64,000 nt of DNA from Paraglomus occultum (Eukaryota; Glomeromycota; Glomeromycetes; Paraglomerales; Paraglomeraceae). How positions within the stretch are numbered: the first letter of the stretch is position 1; the number at the start of each line of letters is the position of its first letter. Made by a program: the position numbers and the translations under genes. The stretch is from positions 1 to 64,000 of the forward strand of contig CAJVPJ010000028.1 in assembly GCA_910592205.1 (NCBI GenBank). The letters run 5' to 3'. Positions 33,966-46,735 of this stretch are shown piece by piece. The notes below the pieces were generated by a model, which saw nothing but the letters and a program-made list of their open reading frames with translations, did not search any database and was not told the DNA's origin.

Positions 33966-36900
33966 TTAAAAGTCACCGCCATCAAAGCCAACGAAGCCCT
34001 GCAATGGTTAATGGTTTAACGTCATCAGTCAATGTCATAACGCAGAAAACACATAACAAACGAGCTTTGTCATTAACTATCCGATCATACCGTTAACAAG
34101 AAAACAGGGAAGAACCTCTTCTTTTCAATTTGAGAGCACCAATTCCAAGCACTAGTCAAACGTCCATCGATGCAACTACCAGCATCAAAGAAGTTATCTG
34201 CACCACTACCATCAAAGGCATAGCGGAAGAAATCAACGAGAATATCCTTCTTTAAGGTTTCGACATCATTAAATGTTGCCCTTATGTAATCGCCAATGCC
34301 TTCATTTTCTCTGGCCAGTTTCGGTATGGTATCAAGGCATATGAGTATAGGATTCAAGATGCGAGATACTTGATTGTACTGTCAATGGTGGAGAATTCAT
34401 TAAGTAAATGGTTGAATGTAAAGAAAAATGTGCAGGTAAAAAGATCGCTTGTCAACGTACCTTGTCAATGAACACAAGAGCGTTCGGAACGTTCTTATCG
34501 CCCAAATGAATAACCGAGCTTCCAACCCAATGTCGTGCTTTTTGCTGAGCCCTATGTAAGATAGAGTGCATGACTCTTGACACTGTAAAGCATGATTGTA
34601 CCCTGTTTAGGCCTTGACCAGTATCACGGAGTCGGTATGTATTGTTTTCGGAAAGCATGTCATGATCAGCCATCGTCCATAGTTTGAACATTTCGTGTTG
34701 AATTTCTCGCCAAAGAGCCAGCGTTTGGTTTCTAATATAAAAATAAAGTCGAAATAAAATTTAGACATTAAACCAAAATAGTCGTCTGAAACAAGATAAA
34801 TTTGACAAATTGCTTCTTTTAGTTAATGGTTATATCTTTATGCCCCAATCTATGTTTAATATCCTTTTTACGTACGCATAATAATACTGCATCTCATGGC
34901 TATGTGACAACCGTGCACCGTGAACACCCGCGCGTATAGCAAGCGAATAATTATCTTCGACTTGACGAGGATCAAAATACTTGTTTAAGTATCCAAGCAT
35001 ACGATCGCAACAATCTCTGCAGGAAAAATTGATTTAAGTTTAGCGACATGACTGGAATAACAAATAGAAACCTTAAACAAATTTAGTCGGTAAACATCAC
35101 TCACCGATTCGCTCTCAAATAGGCGTGATTGTCACCAATGCTATACAAACATTGTCGGATTTCTTCGGGTTCCAATAGGCCAGGCTTGGCATATTTGTTA
35201 CTCAAAATGTTGATAGCCCGTTCCTTTTCTCGGATTTCTTGCTGAATCTTTGACCGTGATTTACCTTCTGAAATAATTTCAGCCGTTGCTATTTTCACCA
35301 AATCGTTGTGTAATATGTTTAGGGCATCGCGCTCTTTTAGAAAGCTATGAACGGTCTTGATTGGTCGAACTAGTTTGAGAGGAAGTATATCTTGGACCTC
35401 TGGGGTGACCGCGTCCTACGAACCAATTATCTTGGTAAATAATTTCGACTTGCTTACAGAAAGGCTTGATCATTAAATCAGTTCAATTCAGTTACCATCA
35501 ACATAAACATGAGTTTTCCGTACGCATCTCTCATTTTTTCTGGATTCATGATTTTGTGCCGTCGTCCAATCTCGAAAATACTTTGGAAAAATTCTTCATT
35601 ATCCCGGTAGTCTTTATCGGCAATCAGCTCTTGACCTCTCTTATAGTCGCTATGAACAGTCAGCTGCATATTAGACTAATTCAACAATATTATACTTGCT
35701 GACAATACGTGATAGTTACCTTGCAACCTATTGATTCAAATGTAAGTATTAGATTACATATCACAACATTTACGACCACCAACAGCCAATTTTAGATAGG
35801 CATACATACCACAAGCCCAGAAAGAATCCCACAAAGCTCCTTAATTTGCAGTACAATCCGTTTAGATTTACTGCTGTACGTTATTATATCGATTTTATCC
35901 GTATATTCTGTCAGACCGATTAGGTGTTAGCCAAATAGCCCTTAAGTGAGATATATCGATCAATCATACAAACAACTGACCTGATACATTCAGCGCTGCC
36001 TCTAATCTAAACCATACATTTACCAATGATCACATTCATTAGCACACTAATTCAACAACAATTAACTTCTAAATACAATAAATCCTCTTAGCACATAAAT
36101 AATAATTCAGCAGTGTGACCAAATACTCACAGCCTCAGACATTTTCGTTCATCCAACGTCAGCCGAATCGGTATGTACTGCGTTCGTTCTTCGATCCAGT
36201 CACCCCATTGTGTACCACTAAACGAATTTTCTATTGAGTCAGGTCCTATATATTCGGTTTCAGAGTCGTAATCTTTCGCCTAAATGTAAATAAACCATTT
36301 AATTTTAAGCACGATAGTCGGGTTACAAAAATGCGTATCGTATCAAAGCATCACTGAATCATTGTCGAGTTCAGCAAACGTAAAACAGTTCTCTCAAACA
36401 ATCGAACGTTTTTACTCAAGAAAAAGAAAATATGAATTCTCTCCTGTCCACCTAAATGTAAGGCACCGAACATACCTCGTCAATGGCTGCTGCAGTCGTT
36501 GCGTTACCGTTAGTCAGAGATTTCAAACCATTGGAGACGACTTGAGGGTTAGCCTCTGCAGAAGTCGGTTTAAGACTCTTTCTGGTATGCTTTCGACGGG
36601 TACCCGTGCGATGAATCATAGCGTAGCACATCTCACAGAAATTTTCTTCACAGTTTTCACACAAGTATGAAGTTTCCTGTTAATTACATATACAGACATC
36701 AAGTTAGCCCCTACTAGCTTGGAAATTATCCAGCTATTCAGTTGATATTCAATTCGTCAACTTTTTACCTGGTCTCGACATTCAACGCACAATCCTTCTG
36801 GTGGCTTATCATCAATTGTCTGATTCTCAGTAATATCTATATCTTGATCGGCATCAGTCATTGTCTCGTCAACAATGTCATTCTGTTCAATTATACTATT

Positions 36901-37227
36901 ATTATTATTATGGTCTATGATATCCTCCAAACGTTTTTTTCTTTCTTCATTTGGGTCCAGTTCAACATCTGGGGCGCCCTGTCCGGGTGTTTCCGTGTCT
37001 ACCATATCGGTATCAGAATTCGATCCACTATTGAGGTCAGGCTTCACTGGGGAAGGTGAGTTTCTTTGATCAGGCTGGGATGGATAGGTCGAACTTGGGT
37101 TATCCAAAGCGGTAATTTGAGGCGACGTAGGAACAACGGTTCCAGTCGTAGGGAGATTCAAGTCAGAACTATTGCTGTCGTAAGCTTCATAAGTTTTGCC
37201 AGTATCATCATCAGATGCGGAAGTCAT
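33966..37227 (-). CDS. B-box zinc finger plus DUF2009 protein
   Basis: Eleven exons (36769-37227, 36476-36676, 36131-36279, 35981-36006, 35810-35907, 35496-35663, 35105-35415, 34876-35016, 34461-34731, 34091-34378, 33966-33998) join in phase to 714 residues. Residues 1-145 are acidic and disordered. A B-box-like zinc finger lies at about 147-190 (CVECRDQ...CENCEENFCEMCYAMIH). DUF2009 fills about 245-714: IFEIGRRHKIMNPEKMRDAY, IRQCLYSIGDNHAYLRANR, RLRDTGQGLNRVQS, HILHR/HWVGSSVIHLGD, FDGSGADNFFDAGSCIDGRL and the ending GFVGFDGGDF. The family is widely conserved in fungi, plants and protists with no established function. Exon 4 is a 26-nt microexon. The last exon is 33 nt. All junctions keep phase, supporting an intact gene. 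Confidence 0.92.
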
Positions 37228-38885
37228 TGTAGTAGTATTAGGGTTTTATCTTTTGTTGTTGTCTAACGGAGAGAAAAGTCCTATGTCCGAAAAAGAAAAA
37301 AAGTAAATATGTGTATATATTGAAATATTTGTATGCTGCACGGGGTCATACAGGGGTCAAAGAGCCACTTAACAACAGAGAACTTTTTGAACCAGATGTT
37401 GTGTATACGTAAGCCAAACGCGCACACAGAAAGAATGTTCATCCTATATTAGTCGAGGCGTTATCAGTTTCGGGGATTAGAAAAGAATGGGCGTACCACG
37501 TGAATTACCAAAACATCGAGGCGCAGTCATACAAGAATGGTGACGCAATATTAATTCATTATGATAAAACAACAATGTCAGTTTAACGGTTATCTTGTTA
37601 AACAAAATCGCATAAGAAGATCGGACATAAAACATGCACTATTCCTGATAGAAACTAAGCAAATTTGGGCAGTTCCAAGACACAGCAGACGTATCTCGTA
37701 AATACGATGTTTCGCGAAGTATAAATTCCAACGAGAATTTAGAGAGTATTGACTAGAGCAATACTTCAGTGGCATAATAACATGTGGGTACAAATACTTT
37801 TTTGCAATTAGAAAAACACACGGGCCAACAAATACATCTCGCACTCTAGTTACTGTCTTGAATTAGTCTCAATACATCAGGAGCACATACTAATACTAAT
37901 ATTGCATTGTAATTGAACTTTATGTTTGTCTCATGAGACTTGGTTAATAGTGCATTTGCAAATTTGCTATTGACAAACTGTCTACGAGTCAAATGTCCCA
38001 ATAGAGAATGTTGGCAAAATGTTGGTTGAATGCGATAGATATAGGATGCGACATGGATATCAAATGTCAATAAAACTGCTAGAGAACATTTTGCCTCGTC
38101 ATATAATAATTGTTGGGCAATTTGCTAACAAGTTTGTCTATGAATTAAGAGTCTAACACAGTTTTTGAAAGTTAAAGTAACATCTAGTTGTAATTTATTT
38201 AAAACTATGTTGAGAGTCCTTGCATTATTTGCAGCTTTGATACAGTAACAAGTCTTTGCTAACGTAAACTTTTGTCAATAAACTCGACGGTTAACGGCTT
38301 TCTGAACACTGTCCTCCTCCATTCCGCCAAGGGCTGGGATATAAGCAAGTAGACTTTCCCAATTCATGAGCTTAATACGCTAATCACTTCTAAAAAACAA
38401 ACTCTTTGTGACGTAGACAAATTGTGGCGGTGTTGTGATATAAGCCATAGTAATACCTTCGGCCACACCAGCCTCATGCATATTATAACCTTGTCATAAA
38501 CCCAATTAGATAACACAATCTTTTTTTACTTATCGTTATCAATAAGAAAGTTTGATCATCTCTCCCAATCCCCCTTGAACACAAGTTGTTTTCCAAGTAA
38601 ATTAATAACCTTGTTAAGTGATCGAATTATGCTTAAAATACAAAGGGAGGTTATGTTAAATTGCTTGCAGTGTAACACCTTTATAGAATCATTGTCGAGA
38701 AAGAAGTCGCGGGGGGTGCTATTGTTGTTTAATGACGTGCCCGCTTTGTGGCATACTTAAACCACGATGTTTGACGCTCTAGTATTAATGTAGTTAGTAA
38801 ACTGCGCCAAATCTTTCGGAATATCAACAATGCTGATCTACATTGGAAATTTCCCGTAGAGAAACATCCCCCCTTCCAACTCAAA
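37228..38885. other. Intergenic region between divergent genes
   Basis: Holds the promoters of the DUF2009 gene (leftward) and the CaMK gene (rightward). No gene or repeat was recognised. Confidence 0.45.
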
Positions 38886-40418
38886 ATGCTAAAGCTGCTA
38901 GACGCATTCAGAAAAGACGATGGCACGCCAAAGTTTCCTTCCGAACTAGAAAAAAACTATCGGATATCCAAGATTGTCCTCGGTAGAGGCTCGTTTGCCA
39001 CCGTGAAAGAATGCACCGACAAGCGTACAGGAAAGAAATATGCACTGAAAATCATGGAAAAGAAAGCATTTCGGGGTAAGAGATGAACTGTTTGTGCATG
39101 CTGCGCGTGAGTAGACGTTTACCCGCGAAAAAAAAAGTATTACTTGCGAAGCCTGTTTTAAGAATTTTTAGGAAATAACAGATCACAATATAGCGTTTAG
39201 TAACATTTTCATAGTCTCGACAAGTAGCAAAGTTCGCCGATTCTTGTTCACGATATTTTTCCGAAACTCAACCTTAATGTTATTGTCTAAAATTTGGCTT
39301 CTTTTTTTTTCCCCCATTACTTTAGGTAAAGAACAATTGCTGACAACAGAAGTCGACGTTTTGAGACAAGTGAAACATCCCAACATTATAAGCTTACATG
39401 ACCTATACGAAACCAAAGATGCAATCTACTTTATAACTGACCTTGCCAAGGGCGGTGAACTGTTCGAAGAACTTTTGCTTAGAAACTATTTTTCGGAAAA
39501 GGATGCCGCAAATCTTATCAGACAGATCCTCGACGGTGTCGCATATTTGCATGACTTGGAAATCGTCCATCGAGACCTCAAACCCGAAAATCTCTTGTTT
39601 AGAGACAAGAGCATCGATTCGAACATTATGATTACTGATTTTGGATTGTCGAAAATTCTACGGCATAGAAATGATATCCTCACGACAGCATGCGGGACAC
39701 CGGGATATGTGGCCCCGGAAGTACTGTTACAAGTCGGACATGGCAAGCCAGTAGATTTATGGAGTATGGGCGTCATTACGTATGCATTGCTCTCTGGAAG
39801 GCCGCCGTTTTATGGTGAAACGCAGGGAGAGCTGTTTGATGCCATTATTGACGGATCGTATGACTTTGACGACAGCATATGGTCAGATGTATCCAAAGAA
39901 GGTAAGTCGCGAGCGGGGGATTATGTCTATAAATTGAAGCGGATGTTGACTGTTCTTATGAAACTTTTACTGATATTTTGATTTCCCGCATTCTTCTTAC
40001 TTTCCCAATTCAAGCCAAGGACTTTATTGCAAAACTCTTAGCCTACGATCCTATAAAACGAATGACAGCAAGAAAAGCTCTTCTTCATCCGTGGCTCTCC
40101 GGTGCGACCAATGATGTCAATCTTATTTCTGCCACTCGGCCCAACTTTTCCGCCAGGGCTATGTTTAGGAAAGCTGTGAACGTCGTTCAGGGTGTTAATC
40201 GATTGCAGAAAGGTGTGAATAGTAATGAGGATATGGAGGGAGGAAAAGCAGATGAAAGAGAGGAAAGCAAGGGATCGGTTGTTACTGAAGAATCAATGTC
40301 GCCCAAACTTGAATTGGAAGAAGGTGAAAGTGAAAGCGCAACTGAGACCGCAGTGGTTAGTGGAAGTGATGGCTGTGAGAGTGAGGCAAGGGATGATGAT
40401 ACGCCAGCTAAGAAGTAA
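38886..40418 (+). CDS. Calcium/calmodulin-dependent protein kinase, CaMK1 type
   Basis: Three exons (38886-39075, 39326-39901, 40015-40418) join in phase to 389 residues. Gly loop GRGSFATVK (33-41), ATP Lys55 in YALKIMEK, HRDLKPEN at 145-152, DFG at 168-170, activation-loop Thr in TTACGTPGYVAPE (Thr184 sits where CaMK kinases phosphorylate CaMKI), and SMGVITYALLSGRPPF. After the kinase domain (end about 300) comes the autoinhibitory and calmodulin-binding helix region (FSARAMFRKAVNVVQGVNRL), then an acidic Ser/Glu tail. A cytosolic Ser/Thr kinase activated by Ca2+/calmodulin is expected, and in mycorrhizal or other filamentous fungi such kinases serve growth and stress signalling. No missing catalytic residue. 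Confidence 0.95.
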
Positions 40419-41535
40419 TGGGTTGAAACTTGGTGGAGTAGTCGTTCTTAGAGGTAGTGATTATATATTACTGTTTATTTTATTTATTATTATTTATATA
40501 AGCTTCGTTGTTGCTGTTTATTGATATACACTTTTGTAATTATGTTTGCATTGTATTAAATAATATCATCCCGCGACACATATGCGAGTGAAGTTTATAC
40601 GGGTCATGCGTGTTCTAGTCTTCTGAGCACACCGTCATTAAGATTTTGGCTATCTGCATATAGACATCAAAAATGCAAGATTGGTAAATATTTTGTCAGC
40701 ATTAATTAATGATACGACTTGAAAGTATCATGTACATGTAAATGAATAATAAAAGAATAAAAAGGGGAAATATTAGTAAAAACGTGTTTCCCCCAAAAGC
40801 ACCCAAGTCCCCTGTTTTTAATAATGGATTGCAACCATGGTTATGTGTTGGGGGGGTTCCTTTTTTAGAATTCTCGTTAAGGTAAGTGCGCAAATTAAGA
40901 GAATGCGCGACGCGTATGGTATTATTTACTCGACGGTGCAAGCACTTTCGATGGCATCATTCACTTAATCGACGAGAGACTATACTAAAAAGTCAAAGAC
41001 ATTCCGATAGACGCCGTGTCTTGCCCGATTAAAATTAGCGTGTTGTGATTGTAAAATGTTTGTGACAGCGCAGCCAACCATGCGTATAATGGGCGAATAC
41101 AATTTTATTTTATCATTGTAAAGACTGAATGTTTTCAAAATGTCGATTTATGCTCTCAGTATTTGATTTTTCTATATAAAATGCTATGTCTATGCTATAG
41201 GTACACAATGTTAATGTCTTTATGCTAACAGTATACAATGCTGATGTCTATATGCTAATTAATGTTTATATGCCAATGTCTATATATGCTAAGTGATTTT
41301 AATGAACGAAAATGCTAATTGTGATATGTTAACAGTGAATGTGAATGTCCCATATGATACAAGTGCAATGTCTAATAAAGAGCGCAAAAAAAAAAGCCCC
41401 CAAAAAAACGGTCGTATGATACAAATGCAACTTTGAGATGTAAAAGAATGATATGCTCTAGTATGTTGGTAGAATTTATATTAACTCTTCACGGCTCGGT
41501 ATTAACCACCCCACCCACATCACGTATCAGTTCCC
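40419..41535. other. Spacer between converging genes
   Basis: 3' flanks of the CaMK and peptidase genes. It includes the 30-bp tandem repeat listed separately, and A- and G-rich short runs. Confidence 0.45.
41194..41286. repeat. 30-bp tandem repeat, three degenerate units
   Basis: Units begin at 41194, 41224 and 41254, each opening GCTA and containing an AATG-TCTATAT type core. The 30-bp spacing is exact while the units differ by several bases. Non-coding. Confidence 0.7.
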
Positions 41536-43244
41536 TCATACACACTTGTAAAATCCATTAACGTTTCCACACGTTTTTCCCAACCAACCGGCGATAGTGT
41601 CTTTGACAGCCTTTCTGACACCAAGCAACGACTCTGAATCGGACTTTTGCCCAGCTTTCAAGTCATTCGTATGCGACCCGCCCTTGATTTCCAGGATCAC
41701 CATATCAGCCGAACTCGCTCGGTTGGTAGCGGCGATCGATAACGGACGCCACGGGTCAAATTCACCGACGGTAAATACAGTGTTTGCTATGAAAACATCA
41801 TTACCACCGTACTTGGCGTTTGTAGCATCGACACGTGGAGGCGGGATATCGGGCCACACAAAGTTGCATTGGAATTGGTAATACGTGGTGTTGACAAAGA
41901 GGGAACGAAGAGTAACTGACGGCGGTTGAGGTGCGTTCTGATAATACCCATATTCGTTACAGTATTGCCACAACCAGGCCAAATTATCGTCAAGACGATC
42001 GGTACGATAATAGTCCTCGGTGGCCCATCTGTTCGCAATGGCGTCGTCCGTGGTAAGCCCCTTAACCTGCATCGATATTCGAGTTGCGTTAGCAAACGCT
42101 ATTGCCATCGCTTTGGGCGATTTATCCGGGCTATTGTTAAACACTGAACAGAATGTGGGTATCTCATCGAATTGACTGGGATCTGACGGTGGCATGTAGG
42201 ATTGGACAATGTCTGATGGAAGGGTGGTCAAGGCTGACGCAAAGTCACCGTCGTTTGATAGTGCGGACATTCCAAACAGATTCTTCAAGTTGTTTATTTT
42301 TGTCCTATCACCGGAAAACAATATGCTATCGATGTACTTTATTGCGTCCGCTAGGTTACTACTACAAGGTAGTCTTTGAGCGATGACTTGATCATATTCA
42401 AAGAAATCCAGTTTGGCTTTTAGCGGAGCAGAGGATGCATAAGCAGCCGCAACTAGATTAGGGTACTTTTGTCTCATCCACGCAGCCAAATTTCCGGCAT
42501 AGGAACCTCCAACAAATATCCACGTTGCGTTCTTGGGGATTTGGTACAGCAACGGTGGGTTGCTGATGAAATTGGCAAAATCGGCAAGCGCTTGGTCGGT
42601 AGTGAGATACTTCATTGTGGATGAAGTCCAGCGAAAGTAAAGAGGGTATGAGTTGCCGTAATAACGGTGTTCGAGGCTGATAAGCAGTCCATTGAAGCTA
42701 GCGGCTAGCTCGCTGACGCTGCTATCGGTGACTATGTCGGTGCGTATTGCTGATTCGCCTTGAGTGTGCACTGATATAATGGAAAAGGAGGGGGTATCAG
42801 TTAATTGAGTAAAGTGATGTATGCAATCGATACTTGTCGTTTTCATTTCGTCGATTCGATTTCCAAATACTTACAAAATATAGGCCCGCCTGGTTTATAA
42901 AAAGTGTCATTCACATAATACCTCTGCATAAAGAACCCTTTGGCCTTATCCGTATGATCGAGTGGTTGAGCGTACAAACGAGTCTTGATTGCAGCTGCCA
43001 GCGGGTCTATTGGACTGTCTCTCTTCCTGGAGGCATCGATATTAAGCTTGTCGGGGGAGGGCGATTTCACACAGTCTGATCGTGGGATGTTACTGCAGAG
43101 TCTATCTGCAACATCTGGTGATTGACTATCAAAGCCAGTGTTTGTAGAGCGGGAAACAGGAATCGCACTAACAAATCCCAATACCGAAAGATAATCCAGA
43201 CAGACCAGAATAAAGATTGATATGAAGTATGTTGTATATTTCAT
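41536..43244 (-). CDS. Secreted serine peptidase, family S28 (prolyl carboxypeptidase / DPP2-like)
   Basis: Two exons (42875-43244, 41536-42770) join in phase to 534 residues. A signal peptide occupies about 1-27 (YFISIFILVCLDYLSVLGF). Then come QPLDHTDKAKGFFMQRYYVND and GGPIFLHTQGES, typical of S28. The nucleophile is Ser213 in VGGSYAGNLAAW (G-x-S-x-G type), after SLEHRYYGNS. The acid and base of the triad are in GEFDPW and GGSHTNDL near the C-terminus. Several N-x-S/T sites fit secretion. S28 enzymes remove residues after proline, either carboxy-terminal amino acids or amino-terminal dipeptides. Which of the two activities applies cannot be read from the sequence. A secreted or vacuolar nutritional role is likely. 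Confidence 0.94.
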
Positions 43245-45379
43245 CGTGTCATATCATATATGAGGGGAATTGTGCAGAGATATTATGCGAATGCGAAATT
43301 TATAATATTTACAGGACCTGCTGTACTGAGGTTCTAGGTCACTTGGAAGAATGAATTTTCGAAGGGGTAGAGAATAATATCATGATGGGAAACGGATATT
43401 TATTGGAATTGTTATTTAAAATTAAGACAAAGAAATGTAACACCACATCCATTCGATGCATTTCTTGAATTCTAAACGTATTATGTACAACTTTATGCCT
43501 TTTTGTGTTTAAAGCTTGTCAAAACATTCGATACACAAGGCACTTTTTCTGGCATGAACGTTTCAGAAGATCAAAGAAATAAATATTAATTAATAGCATA
43601 TTAATAGAAACTGTGTGTATGCAATTTCAAAGAAAAGGTGTTAGATACGGAAGTAATAGGTCGCCGAAATACCTGGAAGCTGCTATAATGACCGTGGATA
43701 TGAATGAGATGTTGAAACGAAGACTATGCAACCATTTTTAGAAACCAGGATAATCATGTCCCCCCAAACCCTTTGCTTATTTGGGTCACAAACAACCCAA
43801 TTCAAGAATTTAGTATCCACATTCATTGGTTTATGAAACATGTCCGTTTGCATTCAAGGTTAAGAAGGCCTTGTAACGACATGTTAGCTATATTTGGCAA
43901 ATGTTTACATGGCAGAAAGGTGACGTAGCAAACTTTAATTGATCAATCTGATTTCAATAGTAATAGAGCTTTGTTTTTGAAACTCAATGTTTCACTTAGT
44001 CAGCATCAAAATACCAGGTTTTGCTCTAATATTAACATACGCAACGTCTATCATTAGCAACCACGTATCTTTTTCGCTCTCCATTTATTTCTCGATTGCC
44101 TTTTTATTGACTATGTTATGAACAAGGTTTGAAATTGACCAGAAACAAAGACTGATCAACAACTGTATTGCGATTGTGTATAAGAAGCTCAACAAGGAAC
44201 GGAGGGTTGATCTGTTACAAGACATTGTGTCTATGAAAACACGGCTTGCAGATTTTAATGAATGTAATTAGCTTTATTCACGGATGTCCAATAGTAAACT
44301 GTCATGCCGATCACGATTTTATACATGGAATTCTTGCTGCGCGTCTATTGCAAATCACATGATTTATAGGCAGGAAATGCGCTTGAGAAGTTTTTCTATC
44401 AAGTCGTATACGTCTTGACATCTTCTTCCTTTACGCATCTGCGTTTGATGTTGGAGTAGCTTATCCCTCGTAATAAATATTAGATACTAAACTTGTTAAA
44501 CGTTTGCTCAAGTCTTTTATAATGTAGCGTTTATTCTATTAATAACTTCTTAGCCCCTTACGGCATTAGCTCATGTCACTTACGGAAAATAGGAGCTAAT
44601 CACGCTTATGGAGATACGAACGATTCGCATTCGAGACACTGGCGTGTAGACACAAAATAGGCCACGCTTTATCAGTTGAACATTATGACAAACCGGATGC
44701 TGTAGCCGAAAACATTGACTTGTGTAAATACGAATCACGCCTCTTTGTTTTTATGAGCCACATTCACTTAAACTACATGCTTTCTGCAAAGCAGTTCAGA
44801 GCCTCGCACGGCTAATATATACTTTTTTATTTGTGATCCATTCCTATAATATAAAATCCAACATTTGCTTGAACAACGCCAAGAGTCTTTCACAAACATG
44901 TGTATAAGCACATTTTTAGCGCTAATATACTGTTTTGACTTGCTACAATTTTAATTGCTGTCTTCTGATTTTCGAAATTGTTGAGAAGCAAAGCTTCGAG
45001 ACTCTTTTTCTTAGTGGCAAATCCGATAACTTTAGAAGATTGTTTTCGAAGTTCTAATGTTTTATATTGTGCCACAAAAAAATCGATTGCCGATGTGTAC
45101 AACAAACCCAAACAATCCAACTGCTAATATAAAAAAGAATTCTGGTGTTAAGACAACCAAGATTACAAAGCTAGACGCCTTGTTTGATCATATGATAAGA
45201 GGTATTGTTTTGAGGACCTTTCATAGTGTATACCACCTTCCATTCTGGAGTAGCACATCGCACATGATATAAATGTAACCATTGTTTTACGCATATGGTT
45301 CATGCATCATGTGAACGAAATCTATATTAATTGGGTACGGAGTTTGTTTCCGAAGCTTTTTCTGCTAACATATACCACG
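43245..45379. other. Spacer, no gene supported
   Basis: About 2.1 kb. A minus-strand frame, 44890-45120, is Lys-rich but has no motif or splice context. The promoters of the peptidase and the DUF4238 gene lie at the two ends. Confidence 0.45.
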
Positions 45380-46735
45380 ATGAAAAAAAAGAAAGGAAAA
45401 GGACGACTTGACGAACGAATAGCCGTCCAAAAAGAGGATGAATATCATCACTACATTCCGCAGTTCCTTCTTATGAATTTTGCTATTAACAATTACGGGA
45501 GAATATTCGTGGGCAATGACAATATATACAAAGAGAAAAAGCATAAGCAAAGTTTCAAGAACTGGAATAAGAAAAATGCACTTCTCCAAGCTTACGACAA
45601 TAAGAATGGTCAAATAATTAATTCTCCGGTTAGGAGAACTTATGGATATATGAACATGTACAAAGATCTCGATAATAAAGATGTGATGTATGTGGAAAAA
45701 GAACTCTCAAAACTTGAAGAAAAAGCATCACATATGATCAAAGATATTATCAATGCATCTCAAACGAAAAATGAAATCGTCTTAGTCAGGAAAAATCTTG
45801 AGAATCTACGCAAATTTCTCTTCATCATGAACTATCGAAGCCGTTCGAGATGGTCTCAATTCGCCGATGAAAAATTTGATTTCATGACTCGGGCTCTGTT
45901 ACAAAAGCACATGGAAGAACATAAATTAAAAAAGGCGCATGAAGTATGGTTACAGAATATTCGCGGAATACTAGAGACCCCCCACAAGAATATTAAGGAT
46001 GACTCTCGAATCTTTTCAGTAGATAGGACGGATTATCAACAACGCATGGTTGACTGTTTTCTCGTAATTTGGCAAGCCGGGGATAATGACGAGTTCATTA
46101 TAACCAGTAACGGATTCGGAATCTTTGAGGGGTTTTCGGGGATTTTGCCTTTCGGTCAATTACCATTTCAATTTGCTTATCATTGGTTTTATGTTATCTC
46201 TCCAAAGCTTGTGTTGGTCCTCTGTAATCATATGGCTGAATTCGTAGGATCACAGTTCAACCGCAAGTCGATATTGGCAAATGCTCCTCATCCACGCCCA
46301 ATACCAGTGTATGCGCCAATTAGCGAATCCAGTCATAGCACCACCGGCGGAACTGCATTTGACGATAAATTTGACGAACAACTAAAGCGCATGGGTTTTG
46401 AAAGAACAGAGAACGACAACTTCACTTTTTCCTTTGCCAAAATTTCTTCGGAGACTGTTAGCCTTGTAAACTGCATCTTGCTCAATGAGACTAAACCAGA
46501 CCTGATTTTGACTTTCCTTTCTCCATCATATCTCTACAAGACAATTGTCAAATACCATAAATACATGGAAATTTATGTGCACGACCACGACTATACGGAT
46601 TTGAAAAAATTGTTGTTTAAAGAGTTAAACAAGACTCATGAGGAAGACTTGAATCTACGGAAAAATATCCCAGACGGCCGCATAAATATTTGGACTGTGC
46701 GCGAGATAAATTCAAGATTTCAAACGGATGTGTAA
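45380..46735 (+). CDS. DUF4238 family protein
   Basis: Single exon. From the ATG at 45380 it has 451 residues; an in-frame ATG at 45302 would add 26. The family signature sits near the N-terminus: EYHHYIPQFLLMNFA (residues 21-35). A helical middle follows (VEKELSKLEEKASHMIKDII; LRKFLFIMNYRSRSRW), then the second conserved block DEFIITSNGFGIF...PLGQ-like LPFGQLPFQFAYHWFYVISP, where relatives have FITSDxP and PLSP. DUF4238 proteins occur in bacteria, archaea and fungi and have no established activity. The invariant HHYxP motif suggests metal or nucleotide chemistry, but that is inference. The C-terminal 150 residues are not recognised. No intron, unlike nearly all neighbours, and no neighbouring partner gene. 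Confidence 0.85.
   Translation: MKKKKGKGRLDERIAVQKEDEYHHYIPQFLLMNFAINNYGRIFVGNDNIYKEKKHKQSFKNWNKKNALLQAYDNKNGQIINSPVRRTYGYMNMYKDLDNKDVMYVEKELSKLEEKASHMIKDIINASQTKNEIVLVRKNLENLRKFLFIMNYRSRSRWSQFADEKFDFMTRALLQKHMEEHKLKKAHEVWLQNIRGILETPHKNIKDDSRIFSVDRTDYQQRMVDCFLVIWQAGDNDEFIITSNGFGIFEGFSGILPFGQLPFQFAYHWFYVISPKLVLVLCNHMAEFVGSQFNRKSILANAPHPRPIPVYAPISESSHSTTGGTAFDDKFDEQLKRMGFERTENDNFTFSFAKISSETVSLVNCILLNETKPDLILTFLSPSYLYKTIVKYHKYMEIYVHDHDYTDLKKLLFKELNKTHEEDLNLRKNIPDGRINIWTVREINSRFQTDV

Noticed and set aside
44890-45120. 76-residue Lys-rich minus-strand frame
   Set aside because: No start context, motif or splice partner. It lies in an otherwise empty spacer.
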